DNA from: Spirochaetota bacterium
GTDB lineage: Bacteria; Spirochaetota; Spirochaetia; Treponematales; UBA12059
Length of the DNA stretch: 43,352 bases
Direction of reading: 5' to 3'
NCBI GenBank assembly: GCA_029560805.1
Contig: JAKQKE010000044.1
Coordinates: 1 to 43,352 of the forward strand
Under the pieces are notes generated by a model. It made no database searches. It was not told where the DNA came from and saw nothing but the letters and a program-made list of their open reading frames with translations. Of this stretch, positions 31,880 to 38,507 are shown piece after piece (within the stretch, counting starts at the first letter, position 1; each line of letters begins with the position of its first letter). The position numbers and the translations under genes were made by a program.

Positions 31880-33342
31880 TCGCCATCCTTCCACCAGAAC
31901 GCGTTGTCGGCGCTCACCGTCTTGAAGCCCGCGGCCTCGAGGGCGCCCGCCTCCGTTGCGTAGTCGGACGGGTTCAGCCTGACGGCGATGACGGGCACGT
32001 TCGATAGCACGAATTTCGTCAGGAACGCGCCGATGTCCGCGCGCTGCACCTTCTTCATGCTCGGTACGTAGTCGAAGAAATACTCGGTCGAGGCGACCGA
32101 CCACCAGAACGACAGGGTCTCGATGAAGTGTTCCGGAGTCTCGAGGTTGATGATCTGCTCGTCCTCCAGCTTCTGCTTGACCACCGTGAAGTCGGCGTCG
32201 GAGAAGTAGGCCGGGTCGGAGACCATCGCCCCGACCTGGCCCTTGACCACCGCGTCGCGGAACAGGGCCTTGGCTCGATCGGCTATGGGTAGGCTCGGGT
32301 CGGTGAAGCAATAGGTATAGAAGGATAGCTGGCCGCCGTCTCGCTGGGTGTAGTAGTAGCCACCGAGGTAATCCTTGTTGTATAGGGCAGGCACGCTATC
32401 GAAGACGCCGGTCTTGAAGCGGCCTTCGGGAGCCTGGATCAGGTAACCCCAGACGTCGGCGGCGAAGGTAGGCTTGGGCTCGGTGATCACGTCCGGACCG
32501 CGGAAGCGCATCTCGACATAGGCTATGCCGGCTGGTAGCGACTCGTCGGGGTAGGCGAGGTAGACCGGCTCGGTCACTCCCGGCATAGGATGGGCCGGCG
32601 TCGGCTTCTTCCAAGGGTCAGCTCCCCGCTTCCACGCCCCGTACCACGTCTTGGCCATCGCGTAGACCTGCTCGGGATCGACGTCGCCGCCGACGAACAG
32701 GGCGGCGTTGTTCGGCACGTAGTAGGTCGACTGGATGCCACGGAGCGTATCGACGGTCGCCGAGCGGATGATGGCCTCGTTGCCGCCGATGTCCCGTCTC
32801 CAGGGGTAGGCCCCGAAGAGAGCCTTGTCCATGGCCGCGGAGTAGACGCGGTCCGGGTCTCCCAGGAAGCCGTTGATCTCGTTGGATACCACGTCCTGCT
32901 CGACGGATAGCTCCGCCGGGTCGAACAGGGGCTCGCGCATCGCGTAGGACCAGAACTCGAGGCCGGCCTCGGTCTTATCGGACGGGACGGTGAAGTAGTA
33001 GGTGACGTACTCGGTCGAGGTGCCGCCGTTCCACTCGGCGACGCCGAGGTCGGTCATGGCGGCCGAGAACTCGGTCTCCGTCCTGTACTTCGAGTTTCCC
33101 TTGAAGAGCATGTGCTCGTAAAGGTGGAACAGGCCGGCGGTCTCGGGACCCTGGGTGATGGAGCCGCAGCGGAAGGTGATCTGCACCCTCGTCAGCGGCA
33201 CGGCGTGGTTTTCCAACACGAACAGTTCCAGGCCATTGTCGAGCCTGTAGCGATGGAGACCAGGAATCGGCGTGTCGTCGGAGAACGCCGGCACGGCGAT
33301 CGCGACGAGCAGCGCCGCCGCTACCGCAACTAGACGTTTCAT
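31876..33342 (-). CDS. Exported M16 family zinc metallopeptidase
   Basis: 488 residues. Sec signal peptide (about 1-21). The M16 core begins YRLDNGLELFVLENHAVPLT. The zinc motif His73-Leu-Tyr-Glu76-His77 (AGLFHLYEHMLFKG) is intact, and a downstream VSNEINGFLGDP supplies the third ligand Glu. It should cleave peptides in the periplasm or outer envelope. GAGGAGG lies about 8 nt before ATG 33342. First gene of a two-gene operon; the promoter lies face-to-face with that of mtgA. Confidence 0.9.
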   Translation of the reverse strand: MKRLVAVAAALLVAIAVPAFSDDTPIPGLHRYRLDNGLELFVLENHAVPLTRVQITFRCGSITQGPETAGLFHLYEHMLFKGNSKYRTETEFSAAMTDLGVAEWNGGTSTEYVTYYFTVPSDKTEAGLEFWSYAMREPLFDPAELSVEQDVVSNEINGFLGDPDRVYSAAMDKALFGAYPWRRDIGGNEAIIRSATVDTLRGIQSTYYVPNNAALFVGGDVDPEQVYAMAKTWYGAWKRGADPWKKPTPAHPMPGVTEPVYLAYPDESLPAGIAYVEMRFRGPDVITEPKPTFAADVWGYLIQAPEGRFKTGVFDSVPALYNKDYLGGYYYTQRDGGQLSFYTYCFTDPSLPIADRAKALFRDAVVKGQVGAMVSDPAYFSDADFTVVKQKLEDEQIINLETPEHFIETLSFWWSVASTEYFFDYVPSMKKVQRADIGAFLTKFVLSNVPVIAVRLNPSDYATEAGALEAAGFKTVSADNAFWWKDGE

Positions 33343-33369
33343 ATGATTGCCTCCTCGATAGGATGCTAC

Positions 33370-33398
33370 AGGGTAGGAGGGGGTCTCCCTTGTGTCAA
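33370..33398 (-). promoter_or_regulatory. Promoter of the M16 operon
   Basis: Minus-strand TTGACA (33393-33398), 17-nt spacer, TACCCT (33370-33375). The -35 overlaps the -35 of the divergent mtgA promoter. Confidence 0.5.
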
Positions 33399-33418
33399 GC
33401 CTGAGTACTCGATAGGAT
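33390..33418 (+). promoter_or_regulatory. Promoter of mtgA
   Basis: TTGTGT (33390-33395), 17-nt spacer, TAGGAT (33413-33418), ending 7-10 nt before the likely start codon. A 12-bp sequence CTCGATAGGATG occurs here (33408-33419) and also at 33354-33365. Confidence 0.45.
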
Positions 33419-33428
33419 GTCGCCCGTG

Positions 33429-34298
33429 ATGTATTTCCCTTTCCGCCCCGCGCTCGGCCGCGCGGCCTCGGCGCTGTACCGTTCGGCTCGAGGCGGCGCC
33501 CTATGGCGCATGGTAGTACCGGGCGCTGTGGCCGAGTCGACGCTTGCCCCGCTTGCCCAGCTTTCCCAGCTATCCGCGCCGTCCCCGGGGGCGGTCGCCG
33601 AGCCCCGAGTCTCTAGGCCGCCGTTATCCCTCAAGCGCGCAGCGCTCGGCGTCGCCCGCGCCCTGGCGCTGTTCCATGTCTGGTACATCGGCTCGACCAT
33701 GCTGATCATCGCCTGCTTCTCGTCCGTCGATCCGGCGGCCACGACCCTGGCCCTGTACCGCAAGTATGTAGACCGTTGGGACGTGGCTACGCCGGTTGCG
33801 GTAGAGCTACGGCGCGTGCCGCTGGTGATGAGGCGGATGATAGTCTCGGCCGAGGACGGTAAATTCTGGAAGCACCGCGGCGTCGACCTCGAGGCCGTCG
33901 CCAGGGCCTACCGCGTCAACCAGGCGGCGGGCGAGATACGCTACGGCGCCTCGACGCTGACGATGCAGACGGCCAGGACCCTGTTCCTGCTACCGACGCG
34001 TAGCTACCTGCGCAAGTACCTCGAGGTGTTAGTCGCCCTGGAGATGGAGCTTATCCTGTCCAAGGAGCGCATCTTCGAGCTGTACCTGTCCTGGGCCGAG
34101 TGGGGCAAGGGTGTGTTCGGCGTCGAGGCCGCGTCCAAGCGCTATTATCAGACGCGGGCGGACAAGCTGACGCCGACGCAGGCCGCCAGGCTCGTGACGG
34201 TGCTGCCGTCGCCCATCCTCAATACGCCCGCGACCGCGATGAAGAATCCCCGCCTCGCGGCACGCTATTCTTTCATAGCCGATCGCTATCTTCGCTGA
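33429..34298 (+). CDS. mtgA: Monofunctional peptidoglycan glycosyltransferase
   Basis: About 289 residues. A Ser/Pro/Ala-rich N-terminal stretch and a transmembrane helix near residue 85 (ALALFHVWYIGSTMLIIACF), then a GT51 domain. The first catalytic Glu lies in SAEDGKFWKHRGVDLEA, followed by GASTLTMQTARTLFL and the ILSKERIFELYLSWAEWGKG motif. It polymerises lipid II into glycan strands. There is no transpeptidase domain, so it is MtgA-like. ATG 33429 or GTG 33426 is chosen because the -10 box covers the in-frame ATG 33417; no Shine-Dalgarno. Convergent overlap of 13 nt with the yaiI gene. Confidence 0.88.
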   Translation: MYFPFRPALGRAASALYRSARGGALWRMVVPGAVAESTLAPLAQLSQLSAPSPGAVAEPRVSRPPLSLKRAALGVARALALFHVWYIGSTMLIIACFSSVDPAATTLALYRKYVDRWDVATPVAVELRRVPLVMRRMIVSAEDGKFWKHRGVDLEAVARAYRVNQAAGEIRYGASTLTMQTARTLFLLPTRSYLRKYLEVLVALEMELILSKERIFELYLSWAEWGKGVFGVEAASKRYYQTRADKLTPTQAARLVTVLPSPILNTPATAMKNPRLAARYSFIADRYLR

Positions 34299-34816
34299 GC
34301 GTTCATCGCGGCCCGTATCGCCTTGTCGAGCGCGTCGGCGAAGGCCTTCAGGTCCTTGCGGTCGAATAATCGGCCCTTGGGCAGGGGAGGGGCTACGCCC
34401 AGCTCGCGTAGCGCGGCCATGTGGTCTCGCACGGAGGCCCGCTCCCTGGCCGAGTCCGCAGTCCAGATGACGCCGCGATCGTTCAATGCGACCAACCCGC
34501 GCTCCAGCGCCCGGGCGGCCAGCGGGATATCCCGCGTCACCAGGATGTCTCCCGGCGCGGCCGACGCGATGATGTAGTCGTCGGCGGTATCGCGCTCGAG
34601 GGTATCGCGCTCGGGCTGGGTCGACAAGCCGCCCGCCTGGGCAGCGGCCTTGCCGACGATGACGGCTTGCAGGTTCTTGCCCGGGGGGAGCGGCAATGGA
34701 CGGTTGGCGACGAAGACGGCGCGGATCGGGAAGTCCCCGGTCGAAGACCCGGCCCGCCTGCCGATGAGCTCCTTGACCTCCCGCGGTAGCGAGTCGGCGT
34801 CGGCCCAGAGAGTCAT
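34286..34816 (-). CDS. yaiI: YaiI/YqxD family (DUF188) protein
   Basis: 176 residues, PIN-like nuclease-fold family of unknown function. It starts TLWADADSLPREVKELIGRR and contains VTRDIPLAARALERGLVALN, GVIWTADS and LPKGRLFDRKDLKAFADALD. Slightly longer than the usual 150. A 15-bp tandem duplication (34586-34615) adds ERDTL just before the conserved ADD acidic cluster. Its start overlaps the manA stop by 4 nt (ATGA), so it is co-transcribed with manA, and its 3' end overlaps mtgA. Confidence 0.88.
   Translation of the reverse strand: MTLWADADSLPREVKELIGRRAGSSTGDFPIRAVFVANRPLPLPPGKNLQAVIVGKAAAQAGGLSTQPERDTLERDTADDYIIASAAPGDILVTRDIPLAARALERGLVALNDRGVIWTADSARERASVRDHMAALRELGVAPPLPKGRLFDRKDLKAFADALDKAIRAAMNAQRR
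34586..34615 (-). repeat. 15-bp tandem duplication inside yaiI
   Basis: GGTATCGCGCTCGAG (34586-34600) is followed by GGTATCGCGCTCGGG (34601-34615), one mismatch; encodes a duplicated Glu-Arg-Asp-Thr segment. Confidence 0.8.
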
Positions 34817-36036
34817 ACGGGGACGCCCGCCCTATAGATGGCCCCGGAGCCGCTCACCGCGTAGGCCCGTTCGTCGGCGCAGACGAAGGCGGACGCGCCG
34901 CGCGGTAGCTCGATGGATGCGCCGGACCCGGCCTCGAGGCTGACTTCCCCATCGACGCAAAGCAGTATCTCCGGCGTTTCCGGCCTTCCGCCAAACGTAA
35001 GGGTCCCGCTGACCTCGGCCCGGGACAGGGAGTAGTCCGGTACCCCGCACGGATAGGCGTAGAAGCCGTCGTCGCCGAGCGTCGGCTCCAAAGGCTCGAT
35101 GATGGCGCTGTCGAAGCCGAGAGTCGATATGAACTCGGGAATGTCCACGTGCTTGCTCGTCAGCCCGCCGCGGAGCACGTTGTCGGAGTTGGCCATGATC
35201 TCGGCGGCCGTCCCGCGAAGGTAGGCGTGCGGCTCGCCGGGCGGCAGGTTGATGGCTTCCCCTGGGCTCAGCTCGAACAGGTTGAGCGCGAGCGGCGCCA
35301 GGGCCCCGATGTCGTTGGGGTATTCGTCCATCAGCCTGAGTACCCACGAGAAAAGCCTTGAACGGCCGGAGCCTCTCGGCTCGTCGGCCACGATGCGCTC
35401 GCTCCTCGACCTGGCGTAGCTGAGCCGCCTGGCCTTATGCTCCCCGTCAATCGACATGATCATGTAGATGAAGGACGATAGCTCAAGCTTGCAGGGATCG
35501 ACGGCGAGGCGGCCGATCAGGCGCTCCCAGTCGTCCGGCGCTAACAGCCGCGTAGCATCGACTATGGCTTCGATCGGCCTGAAACCGCAGAGCCCCTCGA
35601 ACGAGGTCAGGGCCACGACGGTCTCCGGCTTATGGTTCGGGTCCTTGTAGTTGCGTTCGGCCGCGTCTATGGGTATGCCCTTCGACTCCTCGCGGGCAAA
35701 GCCATGTTCCGCCTTGCGCTTCGACGGATGAGCCTGTACTGATAGGGGGCGGGCCGCCGACAGCAGCTTGAACAGGAAGGGTAGCTCGCCGCCGAAACGG
35801 CGGGCCACGTCCGCCCCTATCGTCGCGCCAGGCGCGGCGGCTATGAGCGCGTCGAGCGGCTTCCTGGCGCCGGTCGATGGATCGACGGCGACGGACGGGG
35901 CGCGTGGATGGGCTCCCATCCATAGCTCGGCCCATGGCTCGCCGCTCGGGTTCTCCTTGCCCAGCAGCGCCGGCAGGGCATCGTTCGAGCCCCAGGCGTA
36001 GTGTTGTACGGTGTTCTCGAGTACGTAGATGGCCAT
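34813..36036 (-). CDS. manA: Mannose-6-phosphate isomerase, class I
   Basis: 407 residues of the type I PMI family: NTVQHYAWGSNDALPALLG start, the zinc/active-site run SVQAHPSKRKAEHGFAREES, YKDPNHKPETVVALTSFEGL and INLPPGEPHAYLRGTAAEIM. Interconverts mannose-6-P and fructose-6-P, feeding GDP-mannose or mannose catabolism. No Shine-Dalgarno. TACAAT ends 5 nt before the ATG inside a GGGGTA/TACCCC inverted repeat. Downstream of dinG by 24 nt but with its own promoter, and coupled to yaiI. Confidence 0.93.
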   Translation of the reverse strand: MAIYVLENTVQHYAWGSNDALPALLGKENPSGEPWAELWMGAHPRAPSVAVDPSTGARKPLDALIAAAPGATIGADVARRFGGELPFLFKLLSAARPLSVQAHPSKRKAEHGFAREESKGIPIDAAERNYKDPNHKPETVVALTSFEGLCGFRPIEAIVDATRLLAPDDWERLIGRLAVDPCKLELSSFIYMIMSIDGEHKARRLSYARSRSERIVADEPRGSGRSRLFSWVLRLMDEYPNDIGALAPLALNLFELSPGEAINLPPGEPHAYLRGTAAEIMANSDNVLRGGLTSKHVDIPEFISTLGFDSAIIEPLEPTLGDDGFYAYPCGVPDYSLSRAEVSGTLTFGGRPETPEILLCVDGEVSLEAGSGASIELPRGASAFVCADERAYAVSGSGAIYRAGVPV

Positions 36037-36070
36037 GGGGTATTGTACCCCGACTGTCGCTCACGGTCTA
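36037..36070 (-). promoter_or_regulatory. manA promoter with overlapping inverted repeat
   Basis: Minus-strand TAGACC (36065-36070), 17-nt spacer, TACAAT (36042-36047). The -10 is embedded in GGGGTA-CAA-TACCCC (36037-36051), a perfect 6-bp inverted repeat directly before the ATG. A repressor there would block transcription start. Confidence 0.5.
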
Positions 36071-38496
36071 CCGATGAACGAACGGACCTCCCCCGCGACC
36101 TCGGCGAGCGGTCCGAAGCGGGTACGGGTACGGGGTAGCGACGATACGAAGACGCGGCCGTAGCGCTTGGTCAGGAGCCGCACGTCGAGCACGACGACGG
36201 CGCCGCGGTCGTTCGAGTGGCGGATCAGCCGGCCGAAGCCCTGCTTGAAGCGTATGACGGCCTCCGGTAGCGATAGGTCCATGAAGGAGTTGCCGCCCCG
36301 CCGCTCGATATCCTCGGATCGGGCCTTCTGGACCGGGTCGGTCGGCACCCTGAACGGCAGCTTGGTGATGATGACGAGCTCGAGCGTCTCGCCCGGCGCG
36401 TCTATGCCCTCCCAGAACGAGTCGGTCGCGAACAGGACGCTCGAGACGTCGGCGACGAAGGAGCCGAGCAGCCTGGAGCGCTCGTCGTCGCCCTGCCTGA
36501 AGGCGGAGATGCCGAGCGCGTCGAGCCGCGGCTTCACCGCGTCCCAGGCCGCGCGCAGGGCCGTATACGAGGTGAACAGCACGAGGGCGCGGCCGCCCGA
36601 GGCCGCGATCAGCTCGTAGACGGCGTCGTTGACCCAAGCTTGCCAGAGGGGCGACGATGGGTCCGGGGCGTCGCTGGTCGCGGCGAGCAGGGCATTGCGC
36701 TCGAAGGGGAAGGGCGAGGGGTACTCGCGACACTCGACTCTGGCGCCGGAAGCCGATAATCCGACCCGGTTCTTCCAGAATCCGAACGAGCCGCCGATGG
36801 AAAGCGTCGCCGACAGGCAGGCGACGGTGCGGAACTGGTCGAACACCGCCTCGTTCATCATGAAGGAAATGTCGAGCGGGGTGATCATCAGCTGGGCGAA
36901 GCCCTCGCCCTGGCTGGTCTTCCGCCTCTCGAGCCAGAAGATCTCGTTCGGTTCCTCGTCGAAGCTTCGGTAGCGCGCGCAGACGGCCGCCAGCTCCGAC
37001 AGCCTGACCAGGGCCAGCTCGGCTTCGCGTACGGACTGGTCCTCGGACGACTCGTCCGGTACCCCGGCGAGCGCGTCCTTGATCAGCTCGGCCATCGACA
37101 GGAGCGCCCTCTCGAGCTCGCCGAGCGGCTTGAGCAGCTCCTCCTCGAGCTCCTTCGAGCGTACGGTCAGGCGCAGGTTCGGGGCGTCCGATAGCAGGGC
37201 GAGGGCTCGAGCGTCGACGGCCTCGGCCGCGGCGACCAGGGCTTCCGACGCGTCCGGGAAGCGCTTCAACAGCCCGGATGGCAGGCCTTTAAGGTTCTGG
37301 AGCTTGACGACGATGCCGAATTTCCTACCGCGCCGCTCGCGGTACAGCTTGCCGACCTGGCGGAGCGTGGAGAATTTCGTTATTTCGTCGGAGAAGAAGC
37401 TCGTGGCGCTGGCCTCTATCGCATGGGCCTCGTCAAAGATGATGCTTCCGTAGGGCGGTAACACCGCGGTCGACTCGTAGCCCGAGCCGGCGGCGCGGGA
37501 GGCTAGGTCGCTGAATAGGATGTGGTGATTGGCTACGATCAGGTCGGCGTCCGCGGCGTCGCGCTTCATCCTGAGCACGAAGCAGCTCTCCCGGAAGGGG
37601 CAACGCATATTGAGGCACTCGTCGGATTCCGAGCGTATCCTCGACCAGAGCGCGTCCTCGGGCCAGAACGACAGGTCGGAGCGGTCGCCCGTGGCGCTGG
37701 ACTCGGCCCAGGCGGCTATCCGGCGGAGCGGGTGGTCGTCTCCGGCGAACAGGCCCTCCTCGTCTATGGCCTCGGCGAGCCTGGTCCGGCAGAGGTAGTT
37801 GCCGCGACCCTTGACCAGTACGGCCTTGAGCTTCTTCTTGAAGATCGACGATACGATCGGTATGTCCTTGTCGACGAGCTGGCGCTGCAGGTTGATCGTG
37901 GCCGTCGAGACGACCACGCGCTCCTGGTTGCGGGCGGCCCAGGCGAGGGCGGGCAGGAGGTAGGCGAACGACTTGCCGACGCCGGTGCCCGCCTCCGCGG
38001 CCAGTACGTAGCCGCCGTTGAAGGCGTCGGCTATCGCCTTGACCAGCTCGAGCTGGCTGAGCCTGGCCTCGTAGCCGGGTAGCCTCGAGGCCAGCTTGCC
38101 GCCGTCGTCCAGCACGCCGGCTAGCTCGCCCGAGTCTATGGCGACGAGGGCCCGGGCTCGTACCGGCTCGGCGACCACGTAGACTTCCCGTACGTCGCCG
38201 TCGACGATGTAGCAGCCGACGCCGTTCTCCCCGGCCCGCGAGGCTACGGCCAGGTCGGCGTCGCTCGGCTCGAGGAACCCGGACGGGTGGTTGTGTATCA
38301 GCACGTCGCCGCGGTCGAGGAAACCGGCCAGGGCCGGCACCGACGACTGTCCGCCGCGAGCTCCGACGATGATCTCGGCCACGAGGCCGCGCCCGTCCAA
38401 CTTGCCAGCCGCGAAGACCTCGTTGAAGCCGGCGTCGGCTATGGCGTCGCGCAGCTCGGCCGCCGCTTCCTCGGTGAAGCGCTCGATCGCTAGCAT
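36061..38496 (-). CDS. dinG: JAMM/RadC-like domain fused to DinG-family helicase
   Basis: 811 residues. Residues 1-115 are not the usual DinG N-terminus: they carry a complete JAMM metalloprotease/RadC-type signature with Glu26, His68-Asn-His70-Pro-Ser-Gly, Ser78 and Asp81. The rest is an XPD/DinG superfamily 2 helicase: Walker A AGTGVGKSFAYLLP with Lys175, a four-Cys Fe-S domain (Cys before RTRLAEAIDEE, then CLNMRCPFRESC), DEAHAIEAS, and helicase-C motifs LFATDSFWEGIDAPGE and GFGRLIRHSNDRG. DinG unwinds 5'-3' DNA forks and R-loops. GAGGA is 9 nt before ATG 38496; 11 nt after the upstream gene. Confidence 0.9.
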   Translation of the reverse strand: MLAIERFTEEAAAELRDAIADAGFNEVFAAGKLDGRGLVAEIIVGARGGQSSVPALAGFLDRGDVLIHNHPSGFLEPSDADLAVASRAGENGVGCYIVDGDVREVYVVAEPVRARALVAIDSGELAGVLDDGGKLASRLPGYEARLSQLELVKAIADAFNGGYVLAAEAGTGVGKSFAYLLPALAWAARNQERVVVSTATINLQRQLVDKDIPIVSSIFKKKLKAVLVKGRGNYLCRTRLAEAIDEEGLFAGDDHPLRRIAAWAESSATGDRSDLSFWPEDALWSRIRSESDECLNMRCPFRESCFVLRMKRDAADADLIVANHHILFSDLASRAAGSGYESTAVLPPYGSIIFDEAHAIEASATSFFSDEITKFSTLRQVGKLYRERRGRKFGIVVKLQNLKGLPSGLLKRFPDASEALVAAAEAVDARALALLSDAPNLRLTVRSKELEEELLKPLGELERALLSMAELIKDALAGVPDESSEDQSVREAELALVRLSELAAVCARYRSFDEEPNEIFWLERRKTSQGEGFAQLMITPLDISFMMNEAVFDQFRTVACLSATLSIGGSFGFWKNRVGLSASGARVECREYPSPFPFERNALLAATSDAPDPSSPLWQAWVNDAVYELIAASGGRALVLFTSYTALRAAWDAVKPRLDALGISAFRQGDDERSRLLGSFVADVSSVLFATDSFWEGIDAPGETLELVIITKLPFRVPTDPVQKARSEDIERRGGNSFMDLSLPEAVIRFKQGFGRLIRHSNDRGAVVVLDVRLLTKRYGRVFVSSLPRTRTRFGPLAEVAGEVRSFIGRP

Positions 38497-38507
38497 CGGC
38501 CCGGTCC

